From the NCBI GenBank assembly GCA_963921425.1, contig OY992837.1, forward strand, positions 15,411,896-15,475,895: a DNA stretch of 64,000 nt. The letters are read 5' to 3'. Origin of the DNA: Dryas octopetala. Its lineage: Eukaryota; Streptophyta; Magnoliopsida; Rosales; Rosaceae. Shown here piece after piece: positions 42,727 through 55,900 of this stretch (positions are counted from its first letter, which is position 1; each line of letters begins with the position of its first letter). The position numbers were made by a program, and so were the translations under genes. Under the pieces are notes generated by a model. The model saw only the letters and a program-made list of their open reading frames with translations, was not told the DNA's origin and searched no databases.

Positions 42727-45098
42727 ATGATGGCAAACCCTCGAAGGAGCAGTCAGAGCTCAGAGAACCCATTCCACAGCCAAAGCCTCCAACACTCATC
42801 ACTCATACACTTTCTGAAGAAGCCCCATGCCTTCCCTTTCTTGCTCTCAATCTTCCTTTTGCTGACATGGGTCTCTCTCAGACTCCAACACTCCTCCTAC
42901 TTGTCCTCCGCTCCTTCTCGTATTGCTAAAGAAACCCATCAAAAATGGACTCAAAAGGTTGATGACCGGAAGGCCAATTTCGTTAGGTTCACTTCTGGGT
43001 TCCCTTCTCGGATTGCCAAAGACAAGAGGGGATGGTTGCTCGACCCCATCTCCCTTGCCCTTGACTCCGGCATTTCAGGCACACCCTCTCTCTTTCTCTT
43101 TCTCTTTCTGGTTTTTTTTGTTTGGGTTTTTTGAGTTATCTATGTATGTATGAATGTTCTTTCTCTCTTATGTCTTTGTTTTTCCATATTTGTTTTTCTC
43201 TTTTTCTAATTTGAAAGTAAATTTGTTGGGTGATTTATGGAATTATGTTTCTGTATTGAGAGAGGTGTGATGCCTGAATCAAACTGCATTTGATGTTTTT
43301 GTTTGTTTTTTTTGTTTGCAATCAGATTAGAATGCATCTTTCTCATTGCATTTCATGAAAGGAATATTTGATTTTCACCCCATATGGCTACTTTTACTTG
43401 CAGTCTATGAAATTGATTCTATACCCTGTTGGTTGCATTTGGAGTTGAACTCAAATTTATTTGAAGTCATAGGAAAATGAATTGCATTGAGTTTTCATTG
43501 GACATCTAGCTCAAATCTGATCCAGTGATACAAAATGCATTTGCTGGGAAGGTTGACAAAATAATTGTGTATCTTTACAGGTGGAGCTGTGAGTTGTGCT
43601 TCAATCCATCTTGGAGAAATCCGACCAGGTGCTTTAAGGGGAAACCACAGACACCATGATTGTAATGAAACAATTGTCATATGGGGGGCTAAAACAAAGT
43701 TTAGGGTAAGCTCGATCTCACTATCATAGAAGCACTGAAGCATAAATAGCCATATAATTTTGCTTTTGTTTATAGTATACTAAAAGGCTAGATCATCTAT
43801 TCTGGATGCATTCATTTTTTAAATCAACATAGTTTTCTCTAGAAGATTGTAACATTGAGTTGAAAATTACCAAATTGATAGAGACTGCATGCATGACAAC
43901 AAAAATATGAAAATTTTGATAGAATTTGCATTCTGTATGTAGATATTGGAGCTGTTTGCCTTATTGTGTATCTGATGTCAGGTCAACTTCCTTATGGTGG
44001 AAATTTAATTCACAGGTTCTGGATAATTTAGGTGTTTAAAAGTACACAGCTGAAGGGAACTCACTTAAGTTTTAAATCCTAACTACACGGGTTCACTTAC
44101 ATGAATACTTCTGCCCATTACTGAAATCTAAAAGTTTCTACGATTTACATTCATTTCTGCGTTTAAGGTTTTATGTTGTCTTTCTGACTACCTAATGGAA
44201 CTCTGTTTTTGGCCATGGAGCTGGCTATGTGAAACAAACATATAGCTGCACACATGCGCAAATCACAACCAACCAAGAGAATGCTAATTCAAGAGCAAAG
44301 TAGGGTGAAAATATTGGTACTCCAGATTTATGGAAATGTTGACAGACATTCGATATCGATATCATTATCCATCGGTGGAAATGACAGAAATTTGATTAAA
44401 TCATTAAAATATGGATATTTCTCAAAACCATTTCATTTATTCTATTAAACATAATATGTTATAATCTCCACCACAAGCCTTTTATCTTCACACATCATCC
44501 CCACTAGCTGTTCAGCAGACCAATATGTCACCAAAATTTCAGAATTTCAGTGACAGCACAGGAAGAAACCATTCTTTCCTCCATGCCTGTATCGGCAACC
44601 CAAAAATTGGTCAAATATTTCGATATGTTTTATCACTGGATGCAAGTTGTATTTACCAAGATTTTTATTTCCTTTTGGTTTTTGGAGAATTACTTATGTC
44701 ATTATTATAGTACATACAAACTGAAATTGCCTAAGGCAATTTCAATTTATGATGATGGATCTACAGTACTTATTAAAAGATTATGATGTGGGTATAATGA
44801 TGTAAATTTAGATGTCTCATATTGTAGTGTTTCATATCATAATCTTGTTGCATATTTATTTACTCTTTTAGTTGTGAACTATTTGAAGCTGGAGAACAAC
44901 CAGGTGGATAATAAAGGTTATGCTGAAGTGATCATTGGTGCAGATGAGGTTGCGGTTGGAGCTAGCCCAAGTGGAACTGCGCATGCTTTAATAAACCTAG
45001 ATCCAGTAAGGAGTACATACTTTATAGGGTGCCAAGACAGTCTCATAAATTATAACAGCTCAACTACAGATTTTAATGTTTGGGAAAACCTTAAGTAA
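42727..45098 (+). CDS. Membrane-anchored cupin-fold protein of unknown function, 228 aa
   Basis: Three exons: 42727-43078, 43581-43705 and 44889-45098, joining into 228 codons. An N-terminal Ser-rich segment is followed by one hydrophobic span (about 35-52, FPFLLSIFLLLTWVSL), so it is probably a signal anchor. The C-terminal half is a small beta-barrel (cupin/RmlC-like) domain: ASIHLGEIRPGALRGNHRHH with the His cluster, CNETIVIWGAKTKFR, then VAVGASPSGTAHALINLDP. The HRHH and the later His could bind a metal. This architecture is conserved in plants, but I know of no assigned role. Intron 1 has a GC donor (TTTCAG|GCACAC) and a normal AG acceptor; no GT donor nearby keeps the conserved residues. 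MANP at 42730 is an alternative start. Confidence 0.82.
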
Positions 45099-46515
45099 TA
45101 GTGTTTTGGTCTCCCATCCAGGTGGCTTATCCAGTAACTTGGAGTCTAACATGAGAAATCATTTTGTCTTTTCTTTCTTTTCTAACATGTTATTTACAAT
45201 ACTAGGGATTGCAATATTACAGATGGACTATCTAATGAGATTTTCTTAGGCTTCTATGTATATATGTACTTTCCTTTGTAGCATGTGATTTACAGTACTA
45301 GAGCATTGCAAGATTACCGATAGACCATTTAACAAGATTTTCTTATTTTGTCTGTGTCTTTAAATTAGCAGCAAACATTCTTTTGTTTCCAGCAAAAGCA
45401 AGCAGTCTGGGTTCTGTAGTTTGCCTTTATTCTTATTAGATATGCTCATATGCATTTGTTGAATCTTCAACAACTCTGTTTATTGCTACTGCATGTAGTC
45501 TTTGTGCGATGAATGTAATGAATTATTATTCTGCATGTGAGCTGAATATGATGCATTTTTTCGTTTAATTATCTTGTCATATTGTCAACAAAATCATATT
45601 ATTTGAGTTATATGATTTGTGGACAATGACAATTCATATAAAGCTTGAAGTGGATTATTTGCATTGGTATAAATGCCTTGGATACAGTTCTTGCTGCATA
45701 AATACACTTCTAGTTCCTGAATTCCCACAAGCAGCATATTTTGGATTTATGTATAGGTGTGTTAGAGGGGTTTGCACCAATTTTTTTTTTTTTCGTTTTT
45801 GCACGCTAAGGGTCTGATAGGGGAAAATTTTAAAATGAGTCTTTTATAGGTCCTAGGGCTTGCCCTATTCAAGAATTAGCAAGATAAAATCATATCAAAG
45901 TCCTAATGATGTGGCCACTAGTAGCCTAGGTCAAGACTTTTATAAATAGGAGATACTAGAATGCAGTCTTTCACGACCCAACTAGAGAAAAATCTTCATT
46001 TCTCGGATGAAGGGAAAAATTTTCATTTCTCAGATCAGGTGTGAGAATCACATGATGCACAGATTAGGTCTATAAATGCCGACCAAAATATAAGAATAAA
46101 CTAGAGAACTCACCTAAGAGGAGAGTAGAGGAAACGACAGCGTGGGTTTAAAATAATTTCTCATTATTAATCAGCTAAAGTACATACAAAAGAGGAATGT
46201 GAATAAGGGATAGGATACATGAACTTTAAAAAAATTTCAATAACTTTACGCTCATCAAATGTTGTATCGCTATATTATTCTATATAACTAATTTACTGTC
46301 ACGTGATATAGTCAATATGCATATTATAATATAGGTGAACGTTATTAATACAAGACCCTATATGTATAAATTTAGCATCCACTCATATTATAGCATTACT
46401 CGACATGGTTGGAACTAAAAAGGGGTTCAAGCATTTCTCGATAGGAGCTCAAATACTGTGGGGTTATATTTCTAAATTAAGCGCTAACCAGTTAGTAAGA
46501 AAAATGGCGGTAAAT
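45099..46515. other. 3' flank of the cupin gene and retroelement-like debris
   Basis: 45820-46340 has an LTR-like 'cttttataaataggag' TATA context and a leader. 'actgtcacgtgatatagtca' near 46300 resembles 'actgtcacgtaatgtaatca' near 20260, suggesting one repeat family in both places. No coding potential. Confidence 0.35.
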
Positions 46516-46802
46516 CATAATGTGATTTCATAATTCGAATCATTCATTTTTTAAATCCTCATCCAAAGGTCATATTACTTGTAAAAAATTAACTAAATTA
46601 TAAATCGTGTAATCAACTATTTGTAAGTTAGTTGTGCTCAAATAAATAGACGTTTTGAAACAAAATCTTTTTATAAAGCATTGTAATGATTGTGAGGATA
46701 ATCAAATGGCTAAGTAATTTCCGATTTGAATAATTTTTATAAGGATGATCTTTAAATAGGGGATTAAAAAATGAATGGTTCGAATTAGGAGATCACATTA
46801 TG
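46516..46802. mobile_element. ~290-bp foldback MITE
   Basis: The left arm 'cataatgtgatttcataattcgaa' region is mirrored by the right arm ('gaatta.gagatcacattatg'), with 'atcattcattttttaaat' and 'ggatgatcttta'-like blocks inside. It belongs to the same family as 50360-50645 and the 340-bp units at 62027-63480. Confidence 0.65.
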
Positions 46803-47134
46803 TAATGAGCCCAAAAGGGTGGTTAGTACAGTATTATCTTACTAGACAGTTAACTCTAAAGCATTTTTATCAAAATTCTTAAAAAAAAAAAAGGCTAAAA
46901 ATCCTTAAATATAATGAATTGTGGCTAGTTTTTCAAATTAAACCATCAGTAAAAGAAAAGAAAAAAAAAAAAGCCAAAAAGAACTCCACGTGCATTTAAC
47001 TTTGCAGATGTCTATCATTCGATCTCTTCCCTTCCAAATCCCCCTGTCCCTCCTCAATATATTACCGTTATCCAATGCTACTCTCAGTCTGCAACACCTC
47101 TCACACACACACGCACACAGAAATTAATTAAGAG

Positions 47135-47367
47135 ATGATCAAAAGACAAGATAGTAGTCTAAGGTCATCATCTTCACGCCATGAAAATGCGACAGAAAAT
47201 CTGCATGCCAAGACCATCGGCTGCATGTCCGGCATCTTCTCCCTTCTCTCTAAATACCACACTTCCCGCAAATTCCTCACTTTTGGTACCTACTAAACTT
47301 GTTAATTAATTTTATGTTCTATCCATTAATTAGTCATCTATTTCTTTTTTTTGGGAATATATGTACA

Positions 47368-47405
<38 letters not shown>

Positions 47406-50400
47406 TTTATTATTTAATTTTAGGTGGGAAAAGGCAAGAGAAGAATGGGATTGCTTCCTCTTGTACAAGAACAAGATCTAGATCCATATCAACCAAAGCT
47501 TCCACACAAACAACCCTATTAGCAGAAAACAATAATGGAGACAACTCCATTAATTATCTCAAGAGATCCTCATGCAATAATGTCCCAAGAAGCCCTACGC
47601 TTCCAGCAGCAATCCGGCAGTCAATTTCAGTGGACTCGCCGGCGCCTGAGAACTTCCGAACCCCACCAGTTTTGGTTGCGCGGCTGATGGGGTTGGAAGA
47701 GGCTCCTATTAACCATAATTTGACAATGCCAAAGGTGCTGCCGCCAGCGGCGCCAGCAGAGGCAACCACCACCCAAAAGAGGCAGCAGCTGCTGGGAGCA
47801 CTGGAGAAATGTGATGAGGATTTGAAGGCTTTGAAGAAGGTCATAGACGCTGTCCGGGCAGCCGAAGGGCTCAGATCACCGGAAGTGGTGAAAAGAATGG
47901 ATGTGGTTGGAAATAAAAGGTTTAATATTAATTCTGGTGCAAGGAAATGTTTGGATCAGTTGAATATGATGAGTGAGCAGCCGAGTCCGGTGTCTGTGCT
48001 TGATCATGATCAGTGTAGTGGGACTCGTTCCCCTTTCAGCTGCAACCACCACTACTCCAAAAAACAAATGTTTAATGTTGATTACGGTACGTCCCATCTT
48101 CACTCTTTTCTTACTTTTTTCTCTCCCTTACAACTTTTTCTTTTTCTTTTGCTTTTCATACTTCTCATCTCTCTCGATCAGTCTTCACCCTATTTTCTTT
48201 TTGACAAAATCTCAATCGATCTTTCCTATATTTATATATATATATCCTTTAATTGTTCATGTTTATATATTCAAAACTTAGTGGATTCTAAGGGTGAAGG
48301 ATTAATGGTTTTGAGTTCTAAATTTAGTATTTAGGAATTATATTAGAAAGCTATAATCAAATGAATGTCTCAATTAACGACCTAGTTTAAAATTGAAGCA
48401 CAAAAAATATCAGCATATCGAGTACACCCGAATTGAAACTTAGTTGAAAGAACATCAACTAAATCAGCTAATTAAAAACCTTTACAAATATTAACTGTGT
48501 AATAACATAATATATCATACTATTAAGTCAAAATAGAGAAAATATGAAATTACTATGCATGATCTCTCTACCAAAAAATAAAGATTAAAAGAAAACGTCA
48601 ACACTGTAATAATCTCATGGGAAATGGTGAGTAGTTTGGAAATTTCTTTCATATATAGTAATCAATTTATTTATAATCTCATGGGCAATACTATTCCCAC
48701 TCCTCATCTTTAGATTTTGGCATTCCTTCTCACTAAGTGCTTGTAAAATTAATTATAAAATATTAAATTTGGAGAAGTTTAAGAGAATAATATGAGAGAG
48801 CTAGTGCAAATAATCGTTGGCTAATCCCATTAGGTTATGAAGACAATAGAAAATTAGAAATCGTGGCATCGGAAGTACTTAATTGACTACTTGAGGGATG
48901 GTATACCCTAGTAGAGGAGACACGATGCTTTTTTATGTAAAGTGAATCGCTGCCATGCACCACCAAGATTTAGGGTTCGAAGTTAATAATAATGACATCT
49001 TGTGTTCATGACATTATTAACCATTCTAGTGGGAGACAAACTAATTATTCATTGCACACTATTTGCAATTATTATGGTCAACATAATTAAAAAATAATCA
49101 TGTACTGCATTTGGTCTATTATCATTGGTAAGAGCAATACACATCAACAACTAATTAAACCAAAAACCAAAAACTAAAAATATGTAAATATATATTTGAT
49201 CATTCTTCGATAAGATTTAACTTCCATGCATTAAAGTACTCGATGGAGTGTTAAGTTAGATTTTGGTTTTAGTCCATTCACTAGCTATATCCGTTTGTGC
49301 ATTATTACTAAACATATAAGTACATTAATTAATATACCTACAATAATAATATATGTATCTACATATATATATATATATATATACTTCTAATTAATCTAGT
49401 AATGATGTACCTATGAATAACATTGTGTTCACTTAAAAACTTCAATTTGATGGATGTGTAACTACAGTGTAAGTGTGTAAGTAACAAACAATATATTAAT
49501 ACTTAAATTTAATACAGTTGTTGAAATCAATAACTTATTGAAGTCAATCTAGTTCATAAATGCATTGTACGTTTCTAATCAATTTGATTTTCTTAGTTGA
49601 CTACAACTACGTACCTACGAGTATAGTTAATATTAGTAAAAATACCAAAATCGAAATTCAATCGAATTAAGAATGACAATCTATTAATTAAATCCCAGAA
49701 GAAATTGACTTATTGGGCATAAAAAATGAATTAAGAAGAGGGAAAAATCTTAGGAACCTTAACTTGTATGGACCACAAATTCCTTTAATTGATGCAGTCA
49801 AAGGTGCATGATTTAAAAGCAAAAGGAGAGGGAGCGAGGGAAACAAATAGAAAGAAAGAAGACAAACGTTTATGGCTTTACCTGGCAAAACCCTCTTTTC
49901 CAGGGTGTGGGTTCCACGACCACTATTGTATATATGACTATATAGACTCACACAGTCACACTCACTGTATATATGGTCATGGTGTATGCTTAAAGCTGCT
50001 TCTGGCCTCAGCGCGTGCACTGCGCGTGGGGACACTCCTTGTTGAGGCCATCATGCAGCATATGAATGGCATGAGGGATCGACAATTTAATGAGTACATC
50101 CAAACACACTCTGCCAAAACTTATGGAACTAGGCACCCACTATTCCACTAATATATAGGAACAATTAATTTCCTTGTTATTTTATCACGCTCAATTTGTC
50201 ATCCCAAAAGTTCAAAGTTTAATTAATTTACATTTCTATTAAGTAATAATACAAGGGTAAATAATCATATATATATATATATATATATCATGGGCTGGAT
50301 GAAAGAGTTAGCTCATGCAATGTTGAGGAAGAGGAATGCTATTTACGTTTTTTCTGACCTTATTATTATGTAGTATATTTTATGATTAAATTGTTCACTT

Positions 50401-51497
50401 TTTAGATTACCGTTTAAAGATTATTTTTGTGAAAAATTAACCAAATAAAAAATTCTTTGATTATATAACTATGATTAAATAAACAGACGATTTTTAAAAC
50501 AGTTAAACTCATTGTCGATTCGTTTATTTGATAATAGTTACATGACCAAATAATTTTTTATTTGATTGATTTTTTTATAGAGATCAATGATCTTTAAAGA
50601 GTGTTAAAAATGAACAATTCAATCATAAGATAACACTGTAGAATGAAAATAATAATAAAAAAGGTTGGTGAAGAAGCTAGGTTGAAAGGAATTCGTAAAT
50701 TTGTTGGTTAAAAAATTTGTCAATTAGTTAGACAGAAAAATTAAGTGATTCTTGCGTGTGTTGTTAATTTAGTAACTTAATTGCTAATAAAAATTAATTA
50801 CAAAAACTTAATTGAAACAATTTGAAACTACATTCCTCCTAAATTAACATCACATACGACTGTCACACATATGTGCCTTTTAAGATTTGTGATCAAAGAT
50901 CGGACATTGAATTATCTACAACGTACATTACGCAATCAAAAATCAAATGTACACACGTATGTACTATTATATCAAGTAATTAGGGGAAGAGAATCCTGCA
51001 TTTTGTGAAGTCCTTGGAGTACTTTAATCCACGTGGTGAGGGAGTAGGGTAGGGTAGAAAAAATAGGTTAGGAATAGAGATTTTCCCAATGTAACTAAAC
51101 ACAAATTTTCATTTGCATTTTTTTTTTTTATATTTGTTATGTAGGACGAGCACAATCTCAGCAGAGGCAGCTACAAAGGAAGAAACCAGGAGAAGAGGAC
51201 TTCATCAATCCAAGTATGATTAAGAAAATCACAACCGATGATCATCAGAAGACCCACAATATTGTAGAAGCATCATCATCATGGTTATGGAATGGCAAAG
51301 ACTTGATGGAGAGCAGTGTAGCAGAAGTGTGTAGGGACATTGCTTGGGGAGAGAGTAGAGAAGTTGGAAGAATAGGGTTGGCTTTACAGGACCATATTTG
51401 CAAAGACTTGATTGAAGAGATGGTCAAAGAAATGGGATATACTACTTGTGTGTATTCACTGCCCTTTGAGGCGTGTAAGAGAAGGCTATGTTTCTAA
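47135..51497 (+). CDS. VARLMGLE-motif (DUF3741/TRM-like) protein, 388 aa
   Basis: Three exons: 47135-47285, 47424-48086 and 51145-51497. All are GT-AG and the joined frame is 388 codons. The N-terminus has CMSGIFSLLSKYHTSRKFLTFG. The diagnostic VARLMGLEE (about 136-144) is preceded by Ser/Thr-rich sequence, and a short coiled-coil-like ALEKCDEDLKALKKVIDAVRA follows. The C-terminus has VAEVCRDIAWGESREVGRIG and DHICKDLIEEMVKEMGY, similar to DUF4378 tails. Related plant proteins (LONGIFOLIA/TRM group) associate with cortical microtubules via TON1; whether this short member does so is unknown. Intron 2 is 3.06 kb and contains a MITE. Confidence 0.82.
47372..47402. repeat. (GT)n microsatellite
   Basis: GT run in intron 1 of the VARLMGLE-motif gene. 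Confidence 0.95.
49364..49382. repeat. (AT)n microsatellite
   Basis: AT run in intron 2 of the VARLMGLE-motif gene; a second lies at about 50269-50288. Confidence 0.85.
50360..50645. mobile_element. ~285-bp foldback MITE in intron 2
   Basis: The left 'ttatgattaaattgttcac' is mirrored by the right 'aatgaacaattcaatcataa', and 'ccaaataaaaaattctttg' by 'aaataattttttatttg'. The element is almost a full-length hairpin. It shares 'agatcat/gatctttaaag' and 'acatgaccaaataatt' blocks with 54882-55080. Confidence 0.7.
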
Positions 51498-52937
51498 TTT
51501 GTGTGTCCCATTGTATTAATTTGTTTAGAGTTAATGCACAATATTTATGCGATAATTAATACATGATTTTGACATCCATTTATGCCCTTATTATTAATTT
51601 AAGAATATATTTGTATTTTTTTTATTATTAATTACTTAATTACTTTATACTCTCCACATACAACAATTTTTGGAAGTGAGGGGATACCAGTGTAATATAT
51701 AACTTTAAAACCCATAAATAATAACGTACTAAACAAAAAACAGCAAAGTTTTTTGGATTGAAGCTTAAATTTTTTTTTTTTATATATATACTTTACAAAA
51801 CGTTAATTGGTGATTCCAGAACAAACTTAATAAATTGAACGAAAATGCTAATGTGTCCTTAAAACAATATATATTTGTAAAGTAAATGCATGATAACATC
51901 ATAACAGTTGAAAGTACATAAATGATTAGTCCAAAAAAAATGTACATGAATGAAATTAGTAAAACTTGACTCATTTTATAGTGATCAAAAATAAAATGAA
52001 TCTGACTCATAAATATATTACAAAAGTCCCAAACTCGTATACAACGACAAAATTCAAAATTTGTTGGATATCTGTAATTCAAACTAAGCTAATATCGAAG
52101 TTTGTCAATTAAGGGAATATGAGCTATATACAGAGATTAATTTGCTGGCTTGTCAATTAATTGTGTTCATCGAAGAGCTTGTATGTGGCTTGTACGTATA
52201 TAGCTGACTTGTATAGAAGCTTGTATGTGAGTCGTGACAAATTTATATATTTTCCATTTGAAAAAGAATAATATTATATATCCAACGTTGTAACTTGCGT
52301 TGCATGATTTGCATCCATGTTTAAATTTAACCTATTGTCTTGTTAATCTAGTTATATATCTATCTTGTATCGAAGTTTTAATCTGAACCATTGGTTTTTC
52401 AACCACAAAACTCTATAAATTAGTTCATTTTTAGTAGTTTGTACTTGTCATCTAGACCACAACACACTTAATCTCAGTGAATTAAAATCTTCTTGGAATA
52501 GCTAGCAGTCTCTCTGCAACTCAGTAAAGACTCTTCGATTAATTGTTTGGAAACCAATTCAACCTTTACGATTTTTCACTTTTATTTACAAAAAAAATTC
52601 CTTGTTCATTTATATATATATATATGGCTATAAATAAAGCGGCTAGATATTCGATTTTGTATTTCATCTCCAAACAAATTGGAATTCTGCATACTTAGAT
52701 TCCGCTATAAATTAACATGGCTCGTATATTTATGTCCATGTCACAAACCTTCAGCTTTCTATTTGTGGTGCCACATTACTATTTCTATTATATAGAAGTT
52801 TTTTTATATATACATATATACAACATTAATTAATAAGTAGGTCTACTTAATTATTAACATTAATTAAGTGAGCAGGCATGCATATATATAATATATATCT
52901 TCCTTTTACATATATATTGCAGGTGAGCAAAGCAACA
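51498..52937 (+). promoter_or_regulatory. Intergenic DNA and upstream region of the VPE gene
   Basis: AT-rich. The segment 52637-52800 ('gcggctagatattcgatttt' and 'gctttctatttgtggtgcca') reappears after the assembly gap at 63825-64000, which marks it as conserved promoter or leader DNA of a duplicated VPE locus. Confidence 0.6.
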
Positions 52938-55900
52938 ATGACTGGGTTGGTTTGTGGTAAATATCTAGTATTATTCCTTGCAATATTCTTAAGTTGGACT
53001 GCGAATGCATCCGATTCCAAGTTAATGCCAGCAGAATTTCCGGAGGATTTCATCATTCATGTTCACACTGATGATGGTCATAGTTCCACTACCACTGTTG
53101 ATCAGCAAAATGGAACAACATGGGCAGTCCTTGTTGCTGGCTCAAGTGGTTATGAGAACTATAGGCATCAGGCACGTATAATCAATATAATTAATTCATT
53201 AAATATTAATTATTAATTTTTGGTGGTTATGGTTTTTTTTAATCATACATCTAATCATTTATTTATTTATTTGTGCATGTGTATTAACTGCAGGCTGATG
53301 TATGTCATGCATATCAAATACTGAAGAAAGGTGGAGTGAAAGATGAGAACATCATTGTTTTCATGTATGATGACATCGCATTCAACCCTGAGAACCCAAG
53401 GCTTGGTGTCATCATCAACAAGCCAGATGGGCAGGATGTTTACCGAGGAGTTCCCAAGGTCTTTTACTTTTCTTTTCATTTAAATCGATTTTAGATTATT
53501 TTATTAATTTATACAAATTACTTTTCTTTTAATCTGTACGATAACAAAGGAGAGTCCGAACTCTTAAACTTAAACATTTCAAAACGAAGTCATTCTGAAC
53601 ATAAGCAAGCAATCAATACCAAAAACAACTGACAAATTAAGTTTTGTCACGCGCATACTTGTCAACCAATATGCATGAAATGCCAAATATATATATGTTT
53701 ATTAATTACTTGAAAAGGTATTAATAATATATTTAAAATGAAATAAAACAGCTCTTCCTACACTGATTTTTTAAACCTTGCTATGTAGGATTACACAGGA
53801 GACAATGTCACGGCAGCCAATCTTTATGCTGTTATTCTTGGAAATAAAACAGCCCTCACTGGGGGGGAGTGGCAAGGTTCTTGACAGTGGCCCAAATGAC
53901 AATGTTTTTATATATTATACCGACCATGGCTCCCCTGGCATGATCGGTAATTAATAACTTTAATTAATCAAAACCTTTATACATTATTTTTTATTGTAGG
54001 ATATAATAAACTCCTTTTTTTGTCTAATTAATTAAGTATGCACATGATTAACATTAATCATGCTACTTTTGTATGCTCATTTAGGGATGCCTGCAGAAGG
54101 TGACTATGTTTATGCTCCCGATCTCGTAGACGTTTTGAAACAGAAGCATGATGCTAAAGCTTACAAAAATATGGTAAATAATAATTAAAGTTGTCATTGC
54201 ATTGCATGCATATGTCAATTTGTTTTCTTCTGAAATTTTTGCTAATCAAGAAATGCAATGTATAGCGATTAATTAATTTATTATGAGGAAGCTTTAAATG
54301 ATGATAGTTTTATTTAAGAAAAAGAGGAAATAATAGATTTGGTTCACTTATTTTATACCTAGTTCAATTTTGGTCCACGATCTTTTTTAAGTTCTATTTT
54401 GGTCTATTAATTGTTTCATTTGTTCAATAAAGGTCCAGATTTGTAACTTTAAATCATTTGGGTTGTGTTTTCTTCAATTATAATTGAAGTATAAATTATA
54501 TTTCATCATTTCTTAGTCATAAAAACAAATTTGGAGTATTAGAATCTAAAAAAATTGAAATTGGAAAAAGTTTGAAAAATTGATAGTTTCGGGTATCCTA
54601 CTTTGGGGTCAATTATCTTGAGTTTTAGAACTCCAATTTAAATGATCTTTATATGGTTGTAAAGAAGAAATGCATAACTTTAAAACAATTATATGTTTGC
54701 TGAATTTGAGTGAGATTTGATAGGGTAAAAGGTAGACCAAATTTGAGAAAACAAATCTGAACCTTTATTGAACAAGTGGAACAATTAGTGAACCAAAACA
54801 AAACTTAAAAAAGATTGTGGACCAAAATTGAACTAGGTATAAAATAACTGGACTAAATCTATAATTTCCTCTTAAGAAAAATAAACAGGTATGTTCACAA
54901 TTTAATTTAATGATCGAAATTTTTCATAGTTAATTTATAACCTTCTTAACCTTCTTTAATGGTTATTTTAATTTAAACTAATAGAGTATACAGTTTACAT
55001 GACCAAATAATTATCGATTTGATTTTTTTTTTATTGGATCATCCTTAAATTGGTACCTAAATAATACATAACTTCAATCATTACAACTGCATGGCAAGGT
55101 ACGTGGTCCTAAAGAGATGTTTTTATTTTTGTTAAAATAAGGTCATCCTCACTACTGTTAAAATAAGGTCATCCTCACTACTGTTTACGTGGTCCTATAT
55201 ATTTATACATTTATATTTCAACCTAAGGGAAAAGGCCATACGTAATTGTTTTTAGTTTAACTTATATATAGATTAATTTATATTCTAATTATTGATTTTA
55301 TGCATGCAATTAACTATAAAACTTAATTATAGGTATTTTACCTTGAATCTTGTGAATCTGGGAGTATGTTTGAGGGTCTCCTTCCAGATAATATAAGCAT
55401 CTATGCGACCACAGCAGCAAGCGCAACCGAAGATAGTTGGGCAACATATTGTCCTGGTTATGATCCTGCTCCTCCTGCAGAATATGACACTCGTTTGGGA
55501 GACTTGTATAGTATTTCCTGGATGGAGGATTGGTATGTAATTAATTAATTTACCCTAACTTCATATTATTAACAGTACCTTAATTAATTGCTGTTAATTT
55601 CTAACAAGCCCTCCCTAATGGTATTTTTAATTTACATGGGAGCTGCAGCGACATCCAAGATTTGCGTAAAGAAACTTTGCAACAGCAATATCAAGTGGTA
55701 AAACAATATTGAAACTTTTTGCCTTAACTCTTTATGAAATTTTATTTTGAACCGAATTATAAATTATCTAATTAAAGCATGTTCGCTGTGTTTCTAAAAG
55801 TGCTAAAACTACTTACTTTCAGGTAATCAAAAATATTTTTGGTAACAATTGCCATAAATATTAACTACAATTGTTTTTCAGTTATATAAGAAACACCTTT

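Noticed and set aside
49688-50151. Two overlapping frames of about 115-120 codons on opposite strands
   Set aside because: They lie in intron 2 of the VARLMGLE-motif gene, with low-complexity composition and no family signal.
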